64,000 nt of DNA from Ruminococcus_G sp964621905 (GCA_964621905.1 CAZUNG010000003.1:186001-250000), one strand, 5' to 3'; positions 7,856 to 15,804 are shown, numbered from the stretch's first letter. Program-made: numbers and translations. Notes: generated by a model not told the origin, from the sequence alone.

Positions 7856-8752
7856 ATGACATTAACACAATTACAATATGCAGTGTCTATTGCAGAAACA
7901 AAATCCATGAATAAGGCGGCAAGTAAGTTGTTTGTTTCACAGCCTGCCCTATCAGGTGCTATCCGGGATTTGGAAGAGGAGCTTCAGATCCAATTATTTA
8001 TCAGAACCAATAAGGGAATCGTGGTTACGACCGAAGGCGAGGAATTTTTAAGTTATGCCAGACAGATGGTTGAACTTGGGAATCTCGTTGAAGAACGATT
8101 CGTGAAGAAAAGTATATCCAGAAAGAAATTCAGCGTTTCTATGCAGCATTATTCTTTTGCGGTAGAGGCTTTTATTGAACTGGCTAAAGGATTTGAAATG
8201 GGTGAATATGAACTAGCAGTCCACGAAACGAAAACCCATGAGGTGATTGATAATGTAAAGAATTATCGCAGTGAAATTGGGGTGATCTATCAGAACGCAT
8301 TTAATGAAAAGGCTATACAGAAGATACTTTCAGAAAATGATCTGGAGTTCATTCCTTTATATGATTGCGGCATTTCTGTATTTGTCAGCAAGAAACATCC
8401 GTTGGCGAATAAAGAAATCATTATCCTGGATGAGCTTATGAATTATCCATGCCTTTCCTTTGAACAGGGAGATAAGAATTCTTTCTATTTTGCAGAGGAG
8501 GTGTTAAGTACGCTACCATATAAACAAATCATTAAGGCTGATGATAGGGCAACTATGTTGAATCTTATGACAGGTCTTAATGGATATACGCTTTGTAGCG
8601 GAATTATCTGTCAGGATTTGAATGGAGGAATCTATACTTCAGTACCTTTGGACACGGATGATACGATGACAATCGGATATATTAAACGAAAAAATATACC
8701 CCTTAGCCTCTTGGGCAAGGAGTATATAGAGATTTTAAAAAAATATAAATAG
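7856..8752 (+). CDS. LysR-family transcriptional regulator
   Basis: A 298-residue LysR-type regulator. The N-terminal winged helix-turn-helix is plain (MNKAASKLFVSQPALSGAIR at about residues 17-36), followed by the usual effector-binding domain with the FIRTNKGIVVTTEGEEFL linker. It stands alone with its own terminator and faces the Rrf2 gene across that terminator. Its position next to cysK and a sulfonate-type transporter suggests a sulfur or cysteine effector, by analogy with CysB/CmbR-type regulators, but this is inference. No good Shine-Dalgarno site precedes the ATG. Confidence 0.92.
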   Translation: MTLTQLQYAVSIAETKSMNKAASKLFVSQPALSGAIRDLEEELQIQLFIRTNKGIVVTTEGEEFLSYARQMVELGNLVEERFVKKSISRKKFSVSMQHYSFAVEAFIELAKGFEMGEYELAVHETKTHEVIDNVKNYRSEIGVIYQNAFNEKAIQKILSENDLEFIPLYDCGISVFVSKKHPLANKEIIILDELMNYPCLSFEQGDKNSFYFAEEVLSTLPYKQIIKADDRATMLNLMTGLNGYTLCSGIICQDLNGGIYTSVPLDTDDTMTIGYIKRKNIPLSLLGKEYIEILKKYK

Positions 8753-8762
8753 CGATTCGAGA

Positions 8763-8792
8763 AAAACTTCCGGAACACTCCGGGAGTTTTTT
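8763..8792 (+). terminator. Terminator between the LysR and Rrf2 genes
   Basis: AAACTTCCGGA pairs with TCCGGGAGTTT (one mismatch) around an ACAC loop and is followed by six T residues. It ends the LysR transcript. Confidence 0.8.
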
Positions 8793-8804
8793 AATCCTTT
8801 CAGT

Positions 8805-9236
8805 TTATATGTTATAAATGAATTCAGCAGCTTCTTTTGCAATAATATCTTCTAAAGTGATTCCAGATAGGTAATTGTTGATGGCTTCATACAAACCTTC
8901 ATAAATTGGAAGGGTCAGGCAATCACCGCATTTTTCACACAAATTGGGGTTGTTGTCCATACAGCTTACCGGGGCAAGGCTTCCCTCGGCACTTTCCAGA
9001 ATTTCGCGAACTGTAATATCGCTGGGGGACTTTGCTAACCGATATCCACCCATATGGCCTTTGTTTGCATTAAGCAGACTGCTTCTGTTTAGAAATGGGA
9101 TGATCTGTTCCAGGTACTTTTTCGAAATGTTTTGTCTTGTTGAAATGTCTTTTAGGGCAACAAAGCCATCATTATAATGCTGGGCTAAATCTATCATCAT
9201 ACGCAGGGAATAGCGTCCTCTTGTTGATATTTTCAC
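8805..9236 (-). CDS. Rrf2-family transcriptional regulator (CymR/IscR-like)
   Basis: A 143-residue Rrf2 protein: N-terminal MKISTRGRYSLRMMIDLA, winged helix with ISKKYLEQIIPFLNR and GGYRLAKSP. Unlike Bacillus CymR it carries a cysteine group at C92, C100, C103 and C106, close to the [2Fe-2S] ligands of IscR. It may thus sense iron-sulfur or redox state. The start is GTG at 9236, seven bases behind GGAGGT. It is divergent from the cysK unit, and both promoters contain the same type of dyad, which suggests autoregulation and control of cysK (inference). Confidence 0.93.
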   Translation of the reverse strand: MKISTRGRYSLRMMIDLAQHYNDGFVALKDISTRQNISKKYLEQIIPFLNRSSLLNANKGHMGGYRLAKSPSDITVREILESAEGSLAPVSCMDNNPNLCEKCGDCLTLPIYEGLYEAINNYLSGITLEDIIAKEAAEFIYNI

Positions 9237-9267
9237 TTGTCATACCTCCAAATTAATATCTATAAAC

Positions 9268-9298
9268 CTATTATACTATGGAAATGATAGGCTTTCAA
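9268..9298 (-). promoter_or_regulatory. Promoter and overlapping dyad of the Rrf2 gene
   Basis: Read on the minus strand, TTGAAA (9293-9298), a 17-bp spacer and TATAAT (9270-9275) form a good promoter. The dyad CCATAGTATAATAGG covers the -10 box, and a further CCTAT half-site lies in the spacer. Binding there would block the promoter. Confidence 0.6.
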
Positions 9299-9390
9299 TC
9301 TGATTTCGTACTACATATATCTGTAAAGAATATAAGAAATTCTGATCACTGGTTATTGGATATGATGATTCCTTTTTTCTTTAAATTGAA

Positions 9391-9419
9391 TTGACAAAAT
9401 CATGGTAAAGGATTATATT
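9391..9419 (+). promoter_or_regulatory. Promoter of the cysK unit
   Basis: TTGACA (9391-9396), a 17-bp spacer and TATATT (9414-9419). The start of transcription should be near 9426, leaving a leader of about 240 nt before cysK. Confidence 0.75.
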
Positions 9420-9435
9420 AAACACAACATATAAA

Positions 9436-9454
9436 ACCTATGTAATAAGTAGGC
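9436..9454. promoter_or_regulatory. CCTAT...GTAGG dyad behind the cysK promoter
   Basis: The element CCTATGTAATAAGTAGG (9437-9453) lies about 10-30 bp downstream of the predicted transcription start. It matches the dyads at 6663 and 6984 in its CCTA and TAGG arms with a similar AT-rich centre. Confidence 0.55.
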
Positions 9455-9474
9455 AATAGAAGGAGGAGATCGTA

Positions 9475-9552
9475 ATGAAAAGAATGAATAAATATTGTGA
9501 TAGAGAAATGATGTGTTGTTGTAGTTGTATGGAAAAGTGCAAATATGTTTAA
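9475..9552 (+). CDS. Cysteine-rich 25-residue leader peptide
   Basis: A 25-codon frame follows an excellent AGAAGGAGGAG site (start ATG 9475). Six of 25 codons are cysteine, at positions 8, 14, 15, 16, 18 and 22, including CCCSC. It lies in the cysK leader and ends 32 nt before a factor-independent terminator, which precedes cysK by about 50 nt. This is the architecture of a transcription attenuator in which ribosome stalling at cysteine codons reports charged tRNA-Cys. A small metal-binding peptide is the alternative. No homologue is claimed. Confidence 0.6.
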   Translation: MKRMNKYCDREMMCCCSCMEKCKYV

Positions 9553-9583
9553 AATACCAGATGGAAACTGAAAGAACATGTAG

Positions 9584-9616
9584 AACAGGTGCCAGGTTGG
9601 TAACTGTTATTTTTTT
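9584..9616 (+). terminator. Leader terminator (candidate attenuator) before cysK
   Basis: AACAG (9584-9588) pairs with CTGTT (9604-9608), and the inner bases UGCCA/UGGUA continue the helix with one mismatch and a G-U pair; ATTTTTTT follows. It sits between the Cys-rich mini-ORF and cysK, so cysK expression from the upstream promoter must pass it. Confidence 0.7.
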
Positions 9617-9667
9617 GCGTTGGCAACATTTCAGGTATCGTATTATTTTGAAAGTGAGGAATAAATA

Positions 9668-10603
9668 ATGTCAGGTATTAAGAAAAGTTCATTGGAATTA
9701 GTAGGTAATACACCGCTTCTTGAAGCCAGCAGATACAGTAAACAGGCTGGAGTAACAAATGCAACAATACTTACAAAGCTTGAATATTTGAATCCTGCCG
9801 GATCAGTAAAAGATCGCATTGCACTGGCGATGATCGAGGATGCTGAAAATTCCGGTCGTTTAAAATCGGGAGCAACCATTATTGAACCTACAAGCGGAAA
9901 TACAGGAATTGGTCTCGCAGCAATTGCAACAGCAAAAGGGTATAAAGCAATTCTTACACTTCCGGATACGATGTCAGTTGAAAGAAGAAACCTTCTGAAA
10001 GCATACGGTGCTGAACTGGTACTTACCGAAGGTGCCAAAGGCATGAAAGGAGCAATTGCTAAGGCAGAAGAATTGAATAAAGAAATCCCCGGTTCCATGA
10101 TTCTTGGTCAGTTCAATAACCCTGCAAATCCTGCGATTCACAGAGAAACTACTGGACCGGAAATCTGGAATCAGACAGATGGTAAAGTCGATATCTTTGT
10201 AGCTGGTGTAGGTACAGGGGGAACAGTAACCGGAGTTGGTGAATATTTAAAATCCAAAGATCCGAATATAAAGGTTGTAGCAGTAGAACCATTAGGAAGT
10301 CCTGTTCTTACAAAGGGAACACCTGGACCTCATAAGATCCAGGGAATCGGAGCCGGATTTGTGCCGGATACTCTGAACACAAAGATATACGACGAAGTTA
10401 TCGCAATTGAGAATGAGGATGCGTTTGCCGAAGGAAGAGCATTTGCAACATCCGAAGGAATCTTGGTTGGTATTTCATCAGGTGCAGCATTGAAAGCAGC
10501 AACGATTCTGGCAAACAGACCGGAAAATGAAGGTAAGGTTATTGTGGTACTTCTGCCGGATTCAGGCGACAGATATTTATCAACGGCACTATTCAATGAT
10601 TAG
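9668..10603 (+). CDS. cysK: Cysteine synthase A (O-acetylserine sulfhydrylase)
   Basis: A 311-residue fold-type II PLP enzyme that makes cysteine from O-acetylserine and sulfide. The PLP lysine is Lys48 in NPAGSVKDR; the substrate loop TSGNTG is at 75-80; the phosphate-binding GTGGT and the C-terminal PDSGDRYLST motif are present. It leads a unit with a YezD-like protein and a sulfonate-type ABC transporter, which together point to cysteine supply from imported organosulfur. It is preceded by the putative attenuator and Rrf2-type dyad. Confidence 0.97.
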   Translation: MSGIKKSSLELVGNTPLLEASRYSKQAGVTNATILTKLEYLNPAGSVKDRIALAMIEDAENSGRLKSGATIIEPTSGNTGIGLAAIATAKGYKAILTLPDTMSVERRNLLKAYGAELVLTEGAKGMKGAIAKAEELNKEIPGSMILGQFNNPANPAIHRETTGPEIWNQTDGKVDIFVAGVGTGGTVTGVGEYLKSKDPNIKVVAVEPLGSPVLTKGTPGPHKIQGIGAGFVPDTLNTKIYDEVIAIENEDAFAEGRAFATSEGILVGISSGAALKAATILANRPENEGKVIVVLLPDSGDRYLSTALFND

Positions 10604-10623
10604 AAATAATACAAGAAGTGGAA

Positions 10624-10791
10624 ATGGGAATGAACAATTCGACAAATAGAAGAGGGGCTAAAGTAGATGATACACAGTTGCAAAAAATAAAACAGTTTCT
10701 AGGAGAAATATCGTATGGTTCTGTTTTAATAACTGTTCAAGATTCAAAGATAGTCCAGATAGATAAAAATGAAAAAATAAGATTAAAGTAA
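10624..10791 (+). CDS. YezD-like small protein (DUF2292)
   Basis: A 55-residue protein whose C-terminal 40 residues match the YezD/DUF2292 pattern: KIKQFLGEISYGSVLITVQD then SKIVQIDKNEKIRL. The family is known from sulfur and cysteine loci of Firmicutes but has no firmly established biochemical role. It follows cysK by 20 bp; ATG 10630 is an alternative start with a better-spaced GGAAATGGG. The next gene is the transporter binding protein, separated by a hairpin. Confidence 0.75.
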   Translation: MGMNNSTNRRGAKVDDTQLQKIKQFLGEISYGSVLITVQDSKIVQIDKNEKIRLK

Positions 10792-10805
10792 GAAACTGAC
10801 CGGAC

Positions 10806-10852
10806 AACCGGAGGTTAAGCAGAACGTACAATTTGCTTGGCTTCCGGTTTTT
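10806..10852 (+). terminator. Hairpin between the YezD-like gene and the binding protein
   Basis: AACCGGA (10806-10812) pairs with TCCGGTT (10843-10849), with further pairing of TTAAGC and GCTTGG inside, followed by TTTTT. It could end or attenuate the cysK message before the transporter genes, or stabilise the processed upstream RNA. Confidence 0.55.
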
Positions 10853-10906
10853 GGTTCGTTATTTTAATGGCTCTTTTGCCATCGATTATAAAGGAGAAAA
10901 AGTATT

Positions 10907-11929
10907 ATGAAGAAAAAAATATTAGCAGTATTAGTTGCCGTTGGAGTAATCACAGGTTTGGCAACAGGATGTGGATCTGAAACAAAAACGCAGACAACGG
11001 AATCCGTTGCAGAATCAAAGGAAAGTGCAGATGAAGAAGCAGAAACTGTAAATCTAAAAATCGGTGCTCAGCCTTATCCACTGTATACTCCGGTTTATGT
11101 AGCGAAAGAATTAGGATACCTGGATGAAGAGTTTGAGAATATCGGTGCAACTTATGAATGGAATGACTTCAAATCCGGTCCGCTGGTAAATGAAGCAGTC
11201 GCGGCGGGAGAAGCGGACATGGGATTCATGGCAGATCTTCCGGCAATCATCGCAAAATCCACAGGTCAGGATATTGAAATTGTATCTGGTGTAGCCTATG
11301 GTGAAAAGGGACTTGCCGTTTTAGTAAAACCGGATTCTGAAATAAACAGTGTTGCAGATCTGAAGGGTAAAAAGATCGCATATGCAACCGGTTCTTATGC
11401 GCAGCATCTTTTAGCGCTTCTCTTAGAGCAGGAAGGCTTATCTCTTGATGATGTGGAATCCATCAACCTCGGTGCGGGTGACCAACCATTAGCTCTTGAA
11501 AGCGGAGAAGTGGATGCAATCGTTATCTGGGAACAGTATATTTCTTTACTTACAAGTGAAGGAAGCGCAAGGGTACTTGCTGATGGTACCGGGATTAAAA
11601 AAGGCAATATGGTCAATTATTTTGTGAAAGAATATGCAGAAGCTCATCCGGACGTAGTAAATGCATATAATAAGGCGTTGAAAAGAGCTGATGAATTCTT
11701 GGCATCTGATCCGGATGCTGCAGCAGAAGCAGTTTATGAAGATTTTGGCGTAAGTCTTGAAGTTATGAAACAGATCATTACAAATTTTGAATACAATACA
11801 GAGATGACAGAAGATGATATTGCAGAAATTACAAAGGTGAAAGATTTCTCCCTGCAGGCAGGAATCATCTCCAACGATGTAGATATGGATGACTTTATCA
11901 ACTTAAAATATTTAGAAAATCTTAATTAG
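10907..11929 (+). CDS. Sulfonate/taurine-type ABC substrate-binding lipoprotein
   Basis: A 340-residue SsuA/TauA/NMT1-like extracellular binding protein. The signal peptide ends in the lipobox LATGC with lipidated Cys22; a Ser/Thr/Glu-rich linker follows. The mature part has family features such as KIGAQPYPLYTPVYVAKE, the AVAAGEADMGFM stretch and the GKKIAYATGSYAQH motif. AAGGAGAAAAAGT precedes the ATG. The cysK/YezD context supports an organosulfur ligand, but nitrate, thiamine precursors or other anions are used by relatives. Confidence 0.9.
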   Translation: MKKKILAVLVAVGVITGLATGCGSETKTQTTESVAESKESADEEAETVNLKIGAQPYPLYTPVYVAKELGYLDEEFENIGATYEWNDFKSGPLVNEAVAAGEADMGFMADLPAIIAKSTGQDIEIVSGVAYGEKGLAVLVKPDSEINSVADLKGKKIAYATGSYAQHLLALLLEQEGLSLDDVESINLGAGDQPLALESGEVDAIVIWEQYISLLTSEGSARVLADGTGIKKGNMVNYFVKEYAEAHPDVVNAYNKALKRADEFLASDPDAAAEAVYEDFGVSLEVMKQIITNFEYNTEMTEDDIAEITKVKDFSLQAGIISNDVDMDDFINLKYLENLN

Positions 11930-11975
11930 TTCCTTAAGAAATCATATTAGAAACAGGTTAAATCAGGGTGATGAC

Positions 11976-12746
11976 ATGAAGAGAGAAAAATCAACTAAGA
12001 CAAAAATTGGATATTGGATATTATATTTCGCATTGCCTGTTGCCATATTAACCATATGGCAGCTGGCAGATATGTATGGGATGATCAAGCCATACTCTAT
12101 GCCATCACTCCGCGCTATTGTGAATGTAACTGTCGATTATTTTAGAAATGGTAAATTACTGGAAAATATTACCGTAAGTTTTATCAGAGTCATTGAAGGC
12201 TTTGCAGTAGCTCTGGGCACTGGCTTATTACTTGGAGTTCTGGTGTCCATATTCCCGAAGCTTGAGGTCCTCTTTGACCTGTTAATACAGATTGTCCGTC
12301 CGATTCCTCCAATAGCATGGATCCCATTGGCAGTTCTGTGGTTTGGTATTGGTCAGGAATCCAAGATATTTATCATCTTTTTAGGAGCATTCTTCCCGAT
12401 TTTCGTCAATACCGTGGATGGTATCCAGAGTATAAATCCTGGCTATTTTGAGCTGAGTGCGGTTTATGAGGTTTCCAAAAAGGAATTGGTAACCAAAGTT
12501 GTTGTTCCCGGGGCGCTTCCTCAGATCATGACAGGTATTCGACTTGGAATTGGTAATGCCTGGGTATGTGTAGTTGCTGCAGAGATGATCGGTGCGGTAA
12601 GTGGTGTAGGTTTTATGCTGGCAGATGGCCGGAGCCTTTCCCGGCCGGATGTGGTTGTACTTGGAATGCTGATCGTTGGAATCGTTGGTAAATTGATGGA
12701 TGATTTGTTAAAGGTAGTACGAAGCAAGAGTATCCGTTGGCAGTAG
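11976..12746 (+). CDS. ABC transporter permease, SsuC/TauC type
   Basis: A 256-residue BPD_transp_1 permease with about six membrane segments. The cytoplasmic coupling motif (EAA loop) is visible as ELSAVYEVSKKELVTKVVVP near residues 153-172. It follows the binding protein by 46 bp and is followed ten bases later by the matching ATPase gene, which is broken; so this permease lacks an intact partner here. Confidence 0.93.
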   Translation: MKREKSTKTKIGYWILYFALPVAILTIWQLADMYGMIKPYSMPSLRAIVNVTVDYFRNGKLLENITVSFIRVIEGFAVALGTGLLLGVLVSIFPKLEVLFDLLIQIVRPIPPIAWIPLAVLWFGIGQESKIFIIFLGAFFPIFVNTVDGIQSINPGYFELSAVYEVSKKELVTKVVVPGALPQIMTGIRLGIGNAWVCVVAAEMIGAVSGVGFMLADGRSLSRPDVVVLGMLIVGIVGKLMDDLLKVVRSKSIRWQ

Positions 12747-12756
12747 GAGGTTGGTA

Positions 12757-13290
12757 ATGGGAAATATTATAGAAATTAAAGATTTGTCCAAAACTTTTAA
12801 TCAGGACAGTAATCCTGTAAGAGCGCTTGAGGATATCAATCTTGAGATCGAAGAAGGAAGCTTCCTTTCCATCATCGGCGGCAGCGGTTGTGGAAAGAGT
12901 ACCTTAACAAGGATTATCGGTGGTCTTGACACGGAATATGAGGGGGGTTATCTCTTAGACGGGAAGAAAGTAACCGGACCTTCCAGAGATAAAGGATTCA
13001 TCTTCCAGGATCATCGTTTGCTGCCGTGGTTGACTGTAAGAGAAAATATTCGTTTTGCTCTCTCTGCTGAAAATAAGAAGAACGAAGATATTATTTTAAA
13101 AAATATAACGGTATCCAAAAATCTTAAGAAGGAGTACCGGAAGATTGCCGACTTAGAAAAAATTGATTTTCTGGCGGCTTCCGATTTCGCATTCCCAAGT
13201 GAGGTGGACCAAGAACATCTTAATGTTGAGGGACATATTGCTTTGGCAGATGCAATTTATAATAAGCTGCGCATGGGAAAGCGGCTATAA
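12757..13290 (+). pseudogene. Chimeric ORF: ABC ATPase N-half joined to SGNH hydrolase tail
   Basis: Residues 1 to about 110 are the SsuB/TauB ATPase, with Walker A GGSGCGKST and Q loop FIFQDHRLLPW. After roughly SAENKKNED the match ends; no LSGGQ signature or Walker B follows. The remaining 65 or so residues read KKEYRKIADLEKIDFLAASD then VDQEHLNVEGH, which is the catalytic Asp-x-x-His end of an SGNH/GDSL hydrolase. The frame is intact across the junction (near 13090). A deletion that fused two genes is the simplest explanation. ATG 12757 follows AGGAGG by six bases. It cannot act as an ATPase. Confidence 0.82.
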
Positions 13291-13299
13291 TCCCTTGGC

Positions 13300-13510
13300 T
13301 TGTCCCGGTGTGTGGTGAATCGATTGGTAAACTCCGGACCGTTGTCTGTCTGGACGCATTCAATGGGCAATGGGAACGCTTGTTAAGCAGGTGCTAAAGG
13401 AAGAGGGCGGAGGAATCGGTGTTGTGCTCCTCAAACGCTTCTGCAAAGCGCCGGCATGGATATTCGTTGATGGACGTGTATTGAAAGAACTGCGTTCCAA
13501 TGCCCCTGCT
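13300..13510 (-). pseudogene. IS481-like transposase fragment (DDE integrase core)
   Basis: On the minus strand, one frame reads TQFFQYTSINEYPCRRFAEA, and after a frameshift another reads PLPIECVQTDNGPEFTNRF, the second catalytic Asp region of an rve-type integrase core. Both blocks resemble IS481/IS3-like transposases. There is a stop and at least one frameshift, and neither end is present. It abuts the chimeric ATPase ORF and is a plausible agent of that deletion. Confidence 0.7.
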
Positions 13511-13580
13511 TTTTTAACATTCAGCTGTAACACATATATTGCACGCCGGCAAGAAAATGATGTTTTGTGAAAATCTTCCA

Positions 13581-13609
13581 TTGACAATGAAAAAACGGTA
13601 GTATATAAT
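13581..13609 (+). promoter_or_regulatory. Promoter of aspS
   Basis: TTGACA (13581-13586), 17-bp spacer, TATAAT (13604-13609). Transcription would begin near 13616, giving a leader of 300 nt. Confidence 0.85.
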
Positions 13610-13615
13610 TCTTGG

Positions 13616-13887
13616 CAACAGCGATGACGAAGAGAAGTAGCGCATCTTATCGTTCCCAGTGAGTGGAGGTCAGTGAGAACTCCGTAAAGTGAATTTGCGT
13701 GAATAACACTTTATCAGCTGCAATCTGAACATCAGAAATATGTTTTCCGGTTAGTAGGTGCGCCGTGATCCGCGCGATAAGCGGAAAGGTTTTCAACCGA
13801 AGAGTGACTGATACCAGTAATTCAGGTGGTACCGCGGACAATGGCTGTTCGTCCTGAACGTTAAAGTTTGGATGGGCAGCTTTTTTT
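13616..13887 (+). promoter_or_regulatory. T-box riboswitch upstream of aspS
   Basis: The conserved T-box core GGTGGTACCGCGG is at 13825-13837. The terminator stem GCTGTTCGTCC (from 13844) pairs with GGATGGGCAGC and ends in seven T residues at 13881-13887; the antiterminator uses the core and the 5' half of that stem. A Stem I-like region with AGAAGTAG lies near 13633. Uncharged tRNA-Asp should be the ligand because of the gene it controls; I could not place the specifier codon with certainty. Confidence 0.9.
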
Positions 13888-13916
13888 GTGCCCAAACCAC
13901 AAAAGGAGAGAATCGA

Positions 13917-15665
13917 ATGAAAACAGCAAACATTTACAGAAACAGAACAATGAACCAAATCAAAGAAGCCGATGTGGGGACTACATTGAGGATCGCCGGA
14001 TGGGTAGAAAACATCCGTGATCACGGCGGAGTCTCGTTCGTTGACCTGAGAGATATGTACGGCGTGATGCAGGTTGTCATGCGGGATACAAGTCTGCTGG
14101 ACGGCATCGGCAGGGAGGACTGTGTTTCCATAGAAGGTGTCATTTGGCACCGCGATGAAGAGACTTATAATCCCAGGATCCCAACCGGAACGATTGAACT
14201 GGAGGCTCACTGTGTCGAAATGCTGGGCAAAGTGTGTCAGCAGCTTCCGTTTGAGGTGATGACGTCAAAAGAGATCCGGGAGGATCTGAGACTGAAATAC
14301 CGTTACCTGGATTTGAGAAATAAAAAAGTAAAAGATAATATGGTATTCCGCTCAGAAGTCATTCGCTTTCTGAGACGGAAAATGGAAGATATGGGCTTCC
14401 TGGAGATTCAGACACCGATTCTGTGTGCCTCATCACCGGAGGGAGCTAGGGACTATATCGTACCGTCCCGCAAGTTTAAGGGACAGTTCTATGCTTTGCC
14501 GCAGGCGCCGCAGCAGTATAAACAGCTGCTGATGGTGTCCGGATTTGATAAATATTTTCAGATCGCACCGTGTTTCCGGGATGAGGATGCGCGCGCAGAC
14601 CGGTCACCGGGGGAATTTTACCAGCTGGATTTTGAGATGAGCTTTGCGACGCAGGAGGATGTCTTTCGGGTCGGCGAGGAAGTGCTGACGGCGGCGTTTC
14701 AGAAATTTGCGCCGGAAGGAACATCTGTGACGGAGGCGCCGTATCCGGTGATCAGTTATCAACAGGCGATGTTGGAGTTCGGAACAGATAAGCCGGATCT
14801 TAGAAATCCGCTCCGTATCGTGGATGTGACAGAATTTTTCCAGAAGTGTACGTTTCAGCCGTTTCATAAAAAGACTGTCCGTGCGATCCGGGTGCATGCG
14901 GATATGTCGAAAGGGTTTCATGAAAAATTGCTTAAATTTGCAATGTCCATCGGAATGAGCGGACTCGGTTATCTGGAAGTGAATGATGATATGACATATA
15001 AAGGTCCGATCGATAAATTTATCCCGGATGACAGAAAGAGTGAGATCGCAGAAATTGCCGGACTTGAACCGGGTGATACGATATTCTTTATCGCAGATAA
15101 AGAAGCGCGGGCGGCACTTTACGCTGGGCAGATTCGTACGGAACTGGGTGAAAAACTGGATCTGTGTGAAAAGAATGCATATAGATTTTGTTTTGTAAAT
15201 GATTTTCCGATGTTTGAATACGATGAGAACGAAAAGAGAATCAATTTTACACATAATCCTTTCTCCATGCCGCAGGGCGGACTGGAAGCACTGAATACTA
15301 TGGAGCCGCTCGACATTCTGGCTTATCAATATGACATTGTGTGCAACGGAGTGGAGCTGTCCTCCGGTGCTGTCAGAAACCATAATCTTGATATTATGGA
15401 GAAGGCATTTGAAATTGCAGGATACTCGAAAGAAGACCTCAGGCAGAAGTTCGGGGCACTGTACAATGCGTTTCAGTTCGGGGCACCGCCGCATGCCGGC
15501 ATGGCACCGGGGATTGACCGGATGATTATGCTGCTTCGAAACGAGGAAAACATCCGTGAGATTATCCCGTTTCCGATGAATGGAAATGCACAGGACCTGA
15601 TGTGCGGAGCGCCTGGTCCGGTGACCGAAACACAGCTTCGCGAAGTGCATATCAAGATCAGGTAA
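13917..15665 (+). CDS. aspS: Aspartyl-tRNA synthetase
   Basis: A 582-residue class II synthetase of the bacterial type. It has the N-terminal OB-fold anticodon-binding domain (GWVENIRDHGGVSFVDLRD), the class II motif 2 region FRDEDARADRSPGEFYQLD, a bacterial GAD insertion in the middle, and motif 3 PPHAGMAPGIDRMIMLL. The start is ATG 13917 behind AAAGGAGAG, immediately after the T-box terminator. The in-frame codons before it overlap the terminator and are not translated. Confidence 0.97.
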   Translation: MKTANIYRNRTMNQIKEADVGTTLRIAGWVENIRDHGGVSFVDLRDMYGVMQVVMRDTSLLDGIGREDCVSIEGVIWHRDEETYNPRIPTGTIELEAHCVEMLGKVCQQLPFEVMTSKEIREDLRLKYRYLDLRNKKVKDNMVFRSEVIRFLRRKMEDMGFLEIQTPILCASSPEGARDYIVPSRKFKGQFYALPQAPQQYKQLLMVSGFDKYFQIAPCFRDEDARADRSPGEFYQLDFEMSFATQEDVFRVGEEVLTAAFQKFAPEGTSVTEAPYPVISYQQAMLEFGTDKPDLRNPLRIVDVTEFFQKCTFQPFHKKTVRAIRVHADMSKGFHEKLLKFAMSIGMSGLGYLEVNDDMTYKGPIDKFIPDDRKSEIAEIAGLEPGDTIFFIADKEARAALYAGQIRTELGEKLDLCEKNAYRFCFVNDFPMFEYDENEKRINFTHNPFSMPQGGLEALNTMEPLDILAYQYDIVCNGVELSSGAVRNHNLDIMEKAFEIAGYSKEDLRQKFGALYNAFQFGAPPHAGMAPGIDRMIMLLRNEENIREIIPFPMNGNAQDLMCGAPGPVTETQLREVHIKIR

Positions 15666-15672
15666 CGAAAAG

Positions 15673-15709
15673 AGGAGTATGATCTGCAGGTTGCAGGATA
15701 CTCCTTTTT
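15673..15709 (+). terminator. Terminator of aspS
   Basis: AGGAGTAT (15673-15680) pairs with ATACTCCT (15698-15705), and T residues follow. Confidence 0.85.
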
Positions 15710-15804
15710 CACGTTTTTATTGACAATTTTCCTGCCGTACCGCATGCTAAAGAAGAAGGATTACAAAAGAATAACATGGATATAACAGAAAGGCGGAGGG
15801 AAAC

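Noticed and set aside
9475..9552. Cys-rich peptide as a metallothionein
   Set aside because: Only 25 residues, in a leader with terminator and cysK downstream; attenuation explains the layout better, though metal binding is not excluded.
14604..15650. Long open frame on the minus strand inside aspS
   Set aside because: Its protein is low in family-like pattern and lies antisense to a conserved synthetase; a shadow frame.
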